Assembly (NCBI GenBank): GCA_029721515.1
Contig: CM056567.1
Location: 22,781,731-22,845,730, forward strand
Source: Synanceia verrucosa
Lineage: Eukaryota > Chordata > Actinopteri > Perciformes > Synanceiidae
Direction: 5' to 3'
Length of the DNA: 64,000 bases
In this document: in pieces, positions 9,271-20,350 of the stretch
How the letters are laid out: each line of letters begins with the position of its first letter
Position numbering within the stretch: position 1 is the first letter of the stretch
Position numbers and translations under genes: made by a program
Notes under the pieces: model-generated
What the model was told of the DNA's origin: nothing
Seen by the model: the letters and a program-made list of their open reading frames with translations, nothing else
The model's database searches: none

Positions 9271-12200
9271 ATCAATGACTAACCTTAACTATTGGAGGTC
9301 AATGACTAACCTTAACCATTAGAAGTCAATAACTAGCGTTAACTATTATAAGTCAGAGACGAACCTTAACCATTAGAAGTCAATGACTAACCTTAACCAT
9401 TAGAGGCCAATGACTAACCTTAACCATTAGAAGTCAATAACTAGCGTTAACTATTATAAGTCAGAGACGAACCTTAACCATTAGAAGTCAATGACTAACC
9501 TTAACCATTAGAGGCCAATGACTAACCTTAACCATTAGAAGTCAATGACTAGCCTTAACTATTATAAGTCAGAGACAAACCTTAACCAGTAGAAGTCAAT
9601 GACTAACCTTAACTATTAGAGGTCAATGTCTAACTTTAACCATTAGAAGTCAATGACTAACCTTAACCATTAGAGGTCAGTGACTAACCTTAACCATTAG
9701 AAGTCAATGACTAACATTAAGTATTAGAAATCAGTGACTAACCTTAACCATTAGAGGTCAATGACTAACCTTAACTATTGGAAGTCAGTGACTAACCTTA
9801 GCTATTAGAGACCAATGACTAACCTTAACTGTTAGAGATCAATGACTAACCTTAACTATTAGAGGTCAATGATTAACCTTAACCATTAGTAGTCAATGAC
9901 TAACCTTAACTACTAGAGGCCGATGACTAACTGTTAGAGGTCAATCACTAACCTTAACTACTAGAGGCCGATGACTAACTGTTAGAGGTCAATGACTAAC
10001 CTTAACCATGAGAGGCCAACGACTAATCTTAACCATTAGAAATCAATGACTAACCTTAACCATTATAGGTCAATGACGAACCTTAACCATTAGAGGTCAG
10101 TGAATAAACTTAACCATTAGAAGTCAATGACTAAGCTTAACTATTCAAGGTCAATGTCTAACTTTAACCATTAGAGGCCAATGACTAACTTTAAGCATTA
10201 GAAGTCAATGACTAACATTAAGTATTAGAAATCAGTGACTAACCTTAACCATTAGAGGTCAATGACTAACCTTAACTATTGGAAGTCAGTGACTAACCTT
10301 AGCTATTAGAGACCAATGACTAACCTTAACTGTTAGAGATCAATGACTAACCTTAACTATTAGAGGTCATTGACTAACCTTAACCATTAGAAGTCAATGA
10401 CTAACCATAACCATTAAAGGTCAATGACTAACCTTAACCATTAAAGGTCAATGATTAACCTTAACCATTAGTAGTCAATGACTAACCTTAACTACTGGAG
10501 GCTGATGACTAACTGTTAGAGGTCAATCACTAACCTTAACCATGAGAGGCCAACGACTAATCTTAACCATTAGAAATCAATGACTAACCTTAACCATTAG
10601 AGGTCAATGACGAACCTTAACCATTAGAGGTCAGTGAATAAACTTAACCATTAGAAATCAATGACTAACCTTAACCATTAGAGGTCAGTGAATAAACTTA
10701 ACCATTAGAAGTCAATGACTAAGCTTAACTATTCAAGGTCAATGACTAACCTTAACTATTAGAGGTCAATGTCTAACTGTAACCATTAAAGGTCAATGAC
10801 TAACCTTATCCATTAGAGGTCAATGTCTAAATTTCACCATTAGAGGTCAATGTCTAACCTTAACCATTGAAGTCAATGACTAACCTTAACTATTAGAAGT
10901 CAATGACTAACGTTAATCTGATAGTCAAGGTTAGTCAATGACTAATCTTAACCATTAGAGGTCTGTGACTAACCTTAACTATTAGAGGCCAATGACTAAC
11001 CTTAGCTATTAGAGGTCAGTGACAAACCTTAACTATTAGAGGTCAATGACTGACCTTAACTATTAGAGGTCAGTGACTAACCTTAACTATTAGAGGTCAG
11101 TGATTAACCTTAACTATTCGATGTCAATGACTAACCTTAACCATTAGAGGTCAATGATTAACCTTAACCATTAGTAGTCAATGACTAACCTTAACTACTA
11201 GAGGCCAATGACTAACTGTTAGAGGTCAATGACTAAGCTTAACTACTAGAGGCCGATGACTAACTGTTAGAGGTCAATGACTAACCTTAACCATGAGAGG
11301 CCAACGACTAAACTTAACCATTAGAAATCAATGACTAACCTTAACCATTAGAGGTCAATGACGAACCTTAACCATTAGAGGTCAGTGAATAAACTTAACC
11401 ATTAAAAATCAATGACTAACCTTAACCATTAGAGGTCAGTGAATAAACTTAACCATTAGAAGTCAATGACTAAGCTTAACTATTCAAGGTCAATGTCTAA
11501 CTTTAACCATTAGAGGTCAATGACTATCTTTAAGCATTAGAGGTCAATGACTAACCCTTACCATTAGAGGCCAATGACTAACCTTAACTATTAGAGGTCA
11601 ATGTCTAAATGTAACCATTAGAGGTCAATGTCTAACCTTAACCATCGAAGTCAATGACTAACCTTAACTATTAGAGGTCAATGACTATCCTTTACTAATA
11701 GAGATCAATGACTAACCTTAACTATTAGAAGTCAATGACTAACCTTAATCTGATAGTCAAGGTTAGTCAATGACTAACCTTAACCATTACAGGTCAGTGA
11801 CTAACCATAACTATTAGAGGTCAATGACTAACCTTAACTATTAGAGGTCAGTGACGAACCTTAACTATTAGAGGTCAGTGACTAACCTTAACTATTCAAT
11901 GTCAATGTCTAACTGTAACCATTACAGGTCAATGACTAACCTTAACCATTAGAGGTCAATGTCTAAATTTCACCATTAGAGGTCAATGTCTAACCTTAAC
12001 TATTAGAGGTCAATGATCCTTTACTAATAGAGATCAATGACTAACCTTAACTATTAGAGGTCATTGACTAACCTTAACCATTAGAAGTCAATGACTAACC
12101 ATAACCATTAAAGGTCATTGACTAACCTTAACCATTAAAGGTCAATGATTAACCTTAACCATTAGTAGTCAATGATTAACCTTAACTACTAGAGGCCGAT

Positions 12201-13238
12201 GACTAACTGTTAGAGGTCAATCACTAACCTTAACTATTAGAGGCCGATGACTAACTGTTAGAGGTCAATGACTAACCTTAACCATGAGAGGCCAATGACT
12301 AATCTTAACCATTAGAAATCAATGACTAACCTTAACCATTAGAGGTCAATGACGAACCTTAACCATTAGAGGTCAGTGAATAAACTTAACCATTAGAAGT
12401 CAATGACTAAGCTTAACTATTCAAGGTCAATGTCTAACTTTAACCATTAGAGGCAAATGACTATCTTTAAGCATTAGAGGTCAATGACTAACCCTTACCA
12501 TTAGAGGCCAATGACTAACCTTAACTATTAGAGGTCAATGTCTAACTGTAACCATTACAGGTCAATGACTAACCTTATCCATTAGAGGTCAATGTCTAAA
12601 TTTCACTATTAGAGGTCAATGTCTAACCTTAACCATCGAAGTCAATGACTAACCTTAACTATTAGAGGTCAATGACTATCCTTTACTATTAGAGATCAAT
12701 GACTAACCTTAACTATTAGAAGTCAATGACTAACCTTAATCTGATAGTCAAGGTTAGTCAATGACTAACCTTAACCATTAGAGGTCAGTGACTAACCTTA
12801 ACTATTCAATGTCAATGTCTAACTGTAACCATTACAGGTCAATGTCTAACCTTAACTATTAGAGGTCAATGATCCTTTACTAATAGAGATCAATGACTAA
12901 CCTTACCTATTAGAAGTCAATGACTAACCTTAATCTGATAGTCAAGGTTAGTCAATGACTAACCTTAACCATTAGAGGTCTGTGACTAACCTTAACTATT
13001 AGAAGCCAATGACTAACCTTAACTATTAGAGGTCAGTGACAAACCTTAACTATTAGAGGCCAATGACTAACCTTAACTATTAGAGGCCAATGACTAACCT
13101 TAACTATTAGAGGTCAGTGACTAACCTTAACTATTAGAGGTCAGTGACTAACCTCAACTATTCAATGTCAATGACTAACCTTAACCGTTAGAGGTCACTG
13201 TCTAACTTTGACTATTAGAGGTCAATGTCTAACCTTAA
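9264..13238. repeat. 27-bp minisatellite, subfamily B, main block
   Basis: Nearly 4 kb of diverged 27-bp units of the form CAATGACTAACCTTAACCAT plus TAGAGGT. Multi-unit blocks recur, for example the variant AAGCTTAACTATTCAAGG near 10135, 10730, 11470 and 12410. An inverted variant, AATCTGATAGTCAAGGTTAG, recurs near 10915, 11750, 12740 and 12930. No coding potential was seen. Confidence 0.95.
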
Positions 13239-13251
13239 CTTTGTCTTGCAG

Positions 13252-13353
13252 GAATTTCACAACTTGTGGATTACCTTCTATACCTATGTTCACTCATACC
13301 CTCTAAAGGGCGACTCCAGTAGCTCATTATATTTCCATAAAGTTGGCTTCTGA
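13252..13353 (+). other. Exon-like segment after a good splice acceptor
   Basis: TTTGTCTTGCAG precedes 33 open codons with non-repetitive composition, ending in TGA at 13351-13353. It lies directly at the right edge of the minisatellite. It could be the terminal exon of an unseen gene or chance. No family is recognised. Confidence 0.2.
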
Positions 13354-13532
13354 AAGACAGAATAAAAGACAGAGAGACAGCCCGATTGAGTCAAGACTAA
13401 CCTTAACCATTAGGGGTCAGCGACTAACCTTAACCATTGGAGGTCAATGACCAACCTTAACTATTAGAGGTAAGACAGAATATTCTGAAAGACAGAATAA
13501 AAGACAGAGAGACAGCCTGATTGAGTCAAGGT
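13354..13532. repeat. Direct repeat flanking a minisatellite remnant
   Basis: GACAGAATAAAAGACAGAGA with the following GACAGCC/GACAGCCT...GATTGAGTCAAG occurs at about 13356 and again at about 13492. Between the copies lie three or four B-type minisatellite units. Confidence 0.7.
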
Positions 13533-14023
13533 CCAAAAAAAATGGATTCGACATAATTTAACTTGTGTGTATTTGGCTTTCTGATATAACGTTGTAGTCT
13601 CCAAGCACAGATTGAGATGACATCATCCAGGTTATCGGTCAGCCTTGCTAAGACTTTTACAGAGGCTGAGTACTTCTAACCGTGACACGTTAACTGCCTT
13701 TATCTCTGAAATGGTGCCGTTAAGATCCAGTGTCCATGAAGCTCAATAATAACAAATTCTCCATACATAGATTATCACATAAATTACAAAGGAATCCTTC
13801 CTGTGTGTCATTGCTAATGTTATGCTGTTTCCTGTCTATGTCTTCACACTACTGGACCAATGGCTGCTGATGTCTTCTGAATATCTGCCTCTGATATAAT
13901 GGTGAGTAACATCTGAATTATTCCATTACGTTACAGTAATGTAGTCATGTAATGGAACGACAGAAAGAAATATTTTTCTCTCAAAACAGACAATAGTGCA
14001 TGTTCAAATTTTGTTTCCTTTAG

Positions 14024-14385
14024 GATTGTGACATTTGATGGTGCTAGTCAAAGAAATAGCTACACTGATCCACTGCCAGGTGAAGTGAACACTGATCGTC
14101 TCTTCATCATGGGTCCTGGATATATAAGGCAACAAATGAACATTCAGTTCTCAGAGTTGATGTCAGAAGCAGGAAAAATGTTCCAGCAAGATTGCAACTA
14201 TTGCTTTAATGTTCAGAGGCAGTAGAGTGGAGGTGACCACCTCTGTGTTTGGGACCTGGTCTGATGCTGCTATTGAAGATCACATGGTGAAAAATGTTCT
14301 GAAGGCTGCTGATGCTGAGTCATGTCCTCACACCTGTGTTGGAAATGGTGGTGGTGGTGTTACAAGTACATATTCTATACAGTAC
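14024..14385 (+). pseudogene. Unidentified coding fragment, frameshifted
   Basis: A splice-acceptor-like TTTCCTTTAG precedes an open frame that runs to a TAG at about 14223. The sense continues in the next frame after a one-base shift near 14218-14222 and stays open to about 14405. Both parts have balanced, non-repetitive composition with Cys, Trp and charged residues, as in a real protein exon. No domain or family was identified. Either a decayed exon, a real exon with a sequencing error, or a captured gene piece. Confidence 0.4.
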
Positions 14386-14409
14386 GTATACAGTACGTCA
14401 TGTGACTGA

Positions 14410-15930
14410 ATTTATTGCACTCCTATTTCCTATTTATATCTTTGGCCAAAAGTACACTTGAGCAAGGTCTTCAGTGAATCACTCAGCAATTCTCCATTTG
14501 ATTTGATTCAGAGATGATTCATGTGTCAATGTGCATCGCGATGCATTTCTCTAGATGTTTTTTTTCATTACTGTGTCACTCAATGATAGCGTATTTGTAA
14601 TACACTCATCAATCCACTGGTAACTGCTGCTTATCCTATTCAGGATGTCAGATGAGGGAGGAGGTGGGTCCACTCTGGACAGATCAGCAGACCATCGCAA
14701 TTATATGTGGTACTCAATGATGAAAATAAACAGATGAATATCCTTATGTAAAATTAATTATAAATATTAATAGAATTGATGAAATTAAGGACATCTCTAA
14801 CTTCAGTTTTCAGTTTCAAAAGTTTCCAAATGTTTCCACACTGCAGTTTTCAAAGCAGCAGGTGCTGAATCGTTTTGATTGGTTTAACCATCTTTATGTG
14901 GAACCAATGACCACATATGGAGCTCACATGCTCTAACATGTTCACATGCCTCATGTGCATGCACAGCAACCATAATTATTCCACAGAGAACACTGACAGT
15001 GTTATCACCTGTACCTTCAACTTACCTGGACAAGTTAAAGATCCAAAACACTCTCAGTTATTAGAATGTTTCTGCCATGAGATAGGCTGAATGACATATT
15101 TCTCCTTTTTTTTCTTTAAATCCAGCTTTCATTTCCATTTTTGATTTGAAGGGGAAGTTCTGTTTTTTACAAATTGGACCTTATTTCTGGGATAAAGTAC
15201 TGCAATTTACTCACCCATATCACTCTGGAGTCATTTGGAGTATTTCTGATGATATTTGGATTTGATGATATCCATTTAACAGGAGTGAATGGGGCACTGA
15301 AATGCAGCCAGTAAGTGACACAAACTTGACCATTTTTCAAATAACAGACATTTAATAAGATGGGCTACATTATTACACTATTCTCATTTGAGTCTGGAGC
15401 TGTCCCTAACTTGAGAAAATTCAGTCTGTAAACAGACTCTACTTCCTGTGTATCATAGTTTACCAAGGACCCCAAGTGCCCACCTATGTGGCCTTTAAAG
15501 TGCTGTTCGACTATGGAGTCTTGATTCTTAAAGATCAACAGATCATTGGTTATCAGTTTCACTTTCAAATTTGTCTTTAAACAAAAAAAATGTTTTTCAT
15601 TCAGAAAGTGTTTACACTACAACAATCGACAAAGCTGCATCTTTTTGAAATCAGACAGAGAGAACCACCTCTTTTCAACACCAGTGCAAAAGCCACTCAC
15701 TCCTTTGCAGTGCTTCACATTTACTGCCAAGCCTGTTTCTCTGCTCTCTTTTTCATCTCTCTTGTCTTTTAGACAAACAGCTGCCTTGATTCAGCAATGC
15801 TACGTTGAAAGGTTGAAATTCAACAAACAAAAGAACAAAAAGAATTAATGTGTGCTGACTCAGATTTCATGATGTAACTCGTCAGTTCATTTTAAGGATT
15901 TGTAATATTTAATCAGTAACATGAAACCCT
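14410..15930. other. Intergenic, no gene recognised
   Basis: AT-rich sequence with only short ORFs of unremarkable composition. No RNA gene, transposon end or tandem repeat was identified. Confidence 0.4.
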
Positions 15931-15932
15931 CA

Positions 15933-16224
15933 CGGGTGGTTGGTGTAGTGGTTAGCACTGTCGCCTCACAATAAGAAGGTACCAGGTTCGATTCCCGGCC
16001 CAGGGCCTTTCTGTGTGGAGTTTACATGTTCTCCTCATGTCTGTGTGGGTTCTCTCTGGTACTCCGGCTTCCTCCCACCATCCAAAAACATGCATGGGGA
16101 TTAGGTTAATTGGCTAATTTAAATTGACCGTAGGTGTGAATGTGAGTGTGAGTGGTTGTCTGTCTCTATGTGTCCTGTGATGAACTGGAGACTTGTCCAG
16201 GATGTACTCTGACTTTCACCCTAA
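15933..16224 (+). mobile_element. tRNA-derived SINE (family 1), 5' part of a split copy
   Basis: The head has an RNA polymerase III A box (GTAGTGGTTAGCACTG) and B box (GGTTCGATTCC), then the family body TTTCTGTGTGGAGTTTACAT and GTCTGTCTCTATGTGTCCTG. It stops at CACCCTAA, where other copies continue with GACAGCTGGGAT. That remainder is at 19842-19916. Other copies are at 26071, 37750, 55519 and, reversed, 56283. Confidence 0.9.
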
Positions 16225-17553
16225 AGCTGCTTTCACACCGTACGCGCAAGGTGCAGGGTGCTGCGTGGGGTATGGTGCAAGCCAGTGCAGAGCATGGCAC
16301 AGAGCAGGGCGCATCGCGACCTAGTTGCTAGGTTACGGATAGTGGAGGGAAATTGAAATTATAGCGCTCTTCAGTTAGCATGTATCTCTCGACGTCCCCA
16401 CGGAAAGCCCTTGCTTTATTTATGCTGATGAGGAGGAGGAGGGGAGATCAGAAAGAAGGGTTTGGGTACATGCAGCGACGTGTGGTGAGGTTCATGGCTG
16501 GTGAGGCACTGACTCCTCTGGAGTCAGATTTACAATTGTAAGAACTGAAAAGAGCATCTTATTTTACTATTCATCCAACAGCAAGCAACTGCAAATATTA
16601 TTTTTTATCTTGGCTCTGACTTTCAATAGAGCTCCGGACCCCATGTGACCTTGTTTACATCGCCGTAAAATCTGCATCAAAATGAGTGGCGCCCTCATGC
16701 CCCCAGTATACTTTTCACTAATCTTGAAAAGGTTTCTTTTGTGCTCTGTTCATTGCTGTAATCATAAGAACAGACATGTAAACAGCACACCTGCAGACAT
16801 AACGTGCATTGAGTTTTATCTGAAGGAAGACTGAAACGACTCTGCAGACAAACATTTTTACTTTGCGTTTGCTTGTTGCTGTGTGAGCAACAGGAAGCAC
16901 CGCAAAATCACCGCCATAATACCGTTTCATGAAAGTACAACCGTTCAGAGTCATAATAAAATCATGTAAAATATATCAGATATAAAGTGTCGGGTACGTT
17001 GGATTCTGTACCTGATATAAAGTGGTCGCTTTTGGTTCCCACTACTCTGTTTTCTTATGATCACTTCTTGCTCGTTAAATCAGAGTTATCTGTGTTCATT
17101 CAGGATCTTTGGGAATCCTGTAAAATGTTCTTCCCTTTGCTGATCCTCAGCTGTTCTTTCATCCCGGAGCACAACAGCTATCCACCATATCTCTGAGAAA
17201 CATTTACAGGTGTTTAGCTGGAAGCAGAGAGATCCCTGGCAGTAGTTTAAACAGAGCGCTTTTCTGCCAATATGTTTTGGTTTGGAGAGTTGCAGGCCGG
17301 GATTGTGTGACGTCAACTCCCAGAGCTCTATTACTTCTGATGAAGCCATCAATGCAGCGAGAAAGCAGCTGTCAGGTACGCCACCCTGAGGTGCGGCAGA
17401 GTACTGCCTGCCTCACCTGCTGACTTTTCTCTGCGCTTTATTGTACGATCAGCAGGAACAGTTCTCTCACACACACATTAAAGACATTTCACAGACTGTA
17501 GAGAGTCATGCTGTATGACAAGTATTTCTGTAAAGTTCATATTTGCGGATATA

Positions 17554-19162
17554 CAGTCATGGAAAAAATTATTAGACCACCCTTGTTTTCTTCAATTTCT
17601 TGTTCATTCTAATATCTGGTACCACTAAACGTATAATACAATGAACACAACAAAAAATGCAGCTGGTCACATAATACTTTATGTCCTATTTGACATTCTT
17701 AAGCTTAATTGATTCCCAGGGTATATAAGAGGCCATTTCATGTCACAAGCAGCACTGCACATGCAAAGGCCTAGAGTGGTTTCCTGCTTACATTCAAGCC
17801 GTAGCACAACTCAGAAGTTGTCAGCTCTCACATAATGCCTAAAACAAAAGAATTATGTGAAGCAACAAAGGCAGCCATCTTGGCACTGCTGGAAATTGGC
17901 ATGAGTGAGAGACAGGTAGCGGAAAAACTGAAGATCTCCAAGACAGCCGTTCATTACAACAAAAAAAAACAAGCTGAACATGGCACTACCAAATTGCTAC
18001 CTGGCCGTGGCAGGAAACGTCTTTCTACCCCACGAGATGACCGTGCACTCATCCGTTCCTGTGTCAGGAATCGTCGTCAGACCTCCAGGGACCTTAAAAA
18101 TGAGTGGGCACTGTCAAGAAATGTGACTTGCTCGGCAAGGACAGTTCGAAACCGACTTGTTGAAGCTGGTGTGAAGTCACACAGAGCACGCAAGAAGCCC
18201 TTCATCAATGAAAGGCAGAGGAAGGCCCGGTTACTCTTTGCTCGAGACCACAAGGATTGGACTGTTGATGATTGGGCTAAGGTTCTCTTCAGTGATGAAT
18301 CCAATTTTGAATTGATGCCCACTCCAGCCAACTTACTGGTTAGGAGGAAGCCTGGAGAAGCTTACAACCCAGACTGTCTTGCCCCTACAGTAAAACATGG
18401 GGGTGGATCAGTCATGATCTGGGGTTGTTTCAGTCTGAGTGGAACAGGGCAAATGCAATTGTGTGAAGGCCGAATGAACCAGGTCAAGTACAGGACTACC
18501 CTTAAAAACAGTCTTCTTCCATCAGCTGGAAAACTCTTTCCTGCCTCGAATGACTGGATTTTCCAACAAGACAATGCCCCTTGCCACACGGCAAGGTCAG
18601 TTAAAGCCTGGATGGAGAACCACAACATTCAAGACCATGCCTTGGCCTGCTCAATCACCAGATCTTAATCCAATTGAAAACCTGTGGAAAATCATCAAAC
18701 TCAAAATGGAGAACCACAAGCCCAAAAACAAAGAAAATTTGTTTGAATTTGTCCAACAGGAATGGGCTGCTGTGACAGCAGAACAATGTCAGAAGCTGGT
18801 GGAGAGCATGCCAAGACGCATGGCTGCAGTCATCAAAAACAATGGTTATGCAATCAAGTATTAACTCTTGTGTGTATCATGTGTTTAAAGCAAACAGAAA
18901 AGAAAACATGGAATGCTTAAAAGTAGTGTTTTTGGCGGTACAATGCCATAGCTATTGATGTAAGAATTGAAGTAATTTTGGTTATTATCAAGAAAACCAT
19001 GGAAAATGAATAATCCTTAGTTCTTAAATTAAACTCTCATGAGCTATTTTTGTTGTTATCATTATAATTGTCCAAACAAATGTACCTTTAGTTGAGCCAG
19101 GCATTAAAATTAACAAGAAATTGAAGAAAATAAGGGTGGTCTAATAATTTTTTCCATGACTG
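17554..19162 (+). mobile_element. Tc1/mariner element, family 1, copy 2
   Basis: TA duplications (17552-17553, 19163-19164) and the same CAGTCATGGAAAAAATTATT ends as copy 1 are present. The two copies are very similar over their whole length, including the untranslated parts, suggesting recent activity. It is the innermost and so youngest layer of the nest. Confidence 0.95.
17835..18864 (+). pseudogene. Tc1-type DDE transposase, one frameshift
   Basis: Starts MPKTKELCEATKAAIL at 17835. N-terminal paired helix-turn-helix region with an AT-hook/nuclear-signal-like GRGRKR, then a DDE domain with Asp in FSDESNF and Asp in FQQDNAPCH. After ENHNI the frame is lost by one extra base (ATTCAAGACC where copy 1 has ATTCGCACC). 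The third acidic residue, in NPIENLW, lies in the next frame, which runs to 18864. Copy 1 is broken at a different site, so the two defects are independent. Confidence 0.93.
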
Positions 19163-19841
19163 TACTGAGGAACAGACACGGGCACGCGTCATGTGACCCA
19201 GTTTGTATTGGATCGCACAGTCTGATATGAGGCGCAGCTCTCCACTGACTCACCCTTGATTTCTGCCCTATTTGATAGTGAAATACTTAAATTCAGCGAT
19301 TTTTACTTAATAAAATGTCAAAAACGTGTAGAGTCATACTGAAAATGCATCTTTAACACAGATCAGTGGAAAATATTAATGTTTATTTCATGTTCTTTTT
19401 TCTTAAAAAGAACATAAAAACTTGAAGGCACTGCCTCCCTTGACCGCATGTCACTGGGTACATGAGCTACAGTCCTACGAGTACGGCTTCCAAGTCCACT
19501 TCAGACTGAGCAGGGAGCAGTTCCACAGTCTGACTGATGGAGATCAAAAATCACCTGGATGGCCACAAATACATTGCTAATTTATTGCACGTCCCACAGC
19601 TCGCCACACTGAAACACCACAAGGATCAGCTTTTCCTTCATCCTTGACACACCTATGATGTTCGTCTTTTCTCCCCTTCCTGTGCAGCTCCTGGCATTTC
19701 TCCTATTGGAGAAATGACGCATGTGACGCAAGAGCGCAAAATCCACCCCCGCCCTGTGCCTTTGCGCGGCGCAACCACATCCACAATGAATGGGTTTCTC
19801 TCGTTGCACCTGCACCTTGTGCATTCGCTGTGAAAGCAGCA

Positions 19842-19916
19842 TTAGACAGCTGGGATAGGCTCCAGCACCCCACAACCCTATGTGAAGATAAGTGGTAGAA
19901 AATGGATGGATGGATG
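19842..19916 (+). mobile_element. SINE family 1, 3' part of the split copy
   Basis: Continues exactly where 16224 stops: GACAGCTGGGATAGGCTCCAG, then AAGTGGTAGAAAATGGATGG, the GGAT-rich tail of the family. Confidence 0.9.
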
Positions 19917-20350
19917 AAACCCTCCTTGGTATCAGTGATTTTCAAAATTTCAAATAATAATAATATTTGTTCCTGTATTTCAGAATTCTTGAAATGCATC
20001 CTTTTTCAAATGAAAGTTACCAGGAGACGTGGATAGAAGTACGAAATTAAAAATTAGAAACACATTATTACAGCAATAATAAAACTCTTTCCACTTCCTG
20101 TCCATATATTACAGACTGCAGCACTGACACAGTGAGTCATTTAGAGTGAATGTCCACTAATGTTTGGCTCTTTTAAGGTACAAGTTTGGAAATACAACAA
20201 CAACAACAAAAATAAATAAATAACTAAAAAAAACACAAATCAGGTTTTTATACATTAAAGTATTTTATCAGAGTTCAAAAGTTAGCCATGATGCACCTCC
20301 ACCTTCTGCAGCCTGTGGTCCAACAAAGACAGCACATCATTTAATATGTA

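Larger units (their letters stand above)
16473..19456. mobile_element. Non-autonomous hAT element
   Basis: An exact 8-bp target duplication GGTACATG lies at 16465-16472 and 19457-19464. Ends are CAGCGACGTGTGGTGAGG and the complement of CCTTGACCGCATGTCACTG, imperfect inverted repeats starting CAG as in hAT elements. Without the nested Tc1 copy it is about 1.4 kb. No hAT transposase reading frame was recognised inside. Confidence 0.85.
16379..19549 (+). pseudogene. Harbinger-type transposase N-terminal remnant, split
   Basis: Left part: an acidic Glu-rich run followed by RSERRVWVH, ending at 16472. Right part: from 19465, reading ELQSYEYG and then HFRLSREQFHSL. With the intervening hAT element and one target copy left out, the frame continues across the join. 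A Glu-rich start, a WVH motif and an FRLSREQF motif in this order is the usual beginning of Harbinger nucleases. An additional one-base shift is likely near 16425. The catalytic DDE part is absent, so this is non-functional. Confidence 0.65.
16225..19841 (+). mobile_element. Harbinger-type element splitting the SINE
   Basis: Terminal inverted repeats: AGCTGCTTTCACACCG at the left and the complement of GTGAAAGCAGCA at the right, both followed inward by a GCACAAGGTGCAGG-like sequence. The insertion point in the SINE is TAA at the left and TTA at the right, fitting a 3-bp TWA target duplication with one change. It carries the start of a Harbinger-type nuclease ORF. It was itself split by a hAT element. 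Confidence 0.8.

Noticed and set aside
502..13238. CRISPR-like or telomere-like array
   Set aside because: The units are directly adjacent with no unique spacers, so it is not CRISPR. CTAACCTTAAC resembles telomere repeats only in part; the period is 27 and the array is flanked by ordinary sequence.
15933..16000. tRNA gene at the SINE heads
   Set aside because: A and B boxes are present, but no cloverleaf with paired acceptor stem could be made out, and the same head occurs in five copies with SINE bodies.
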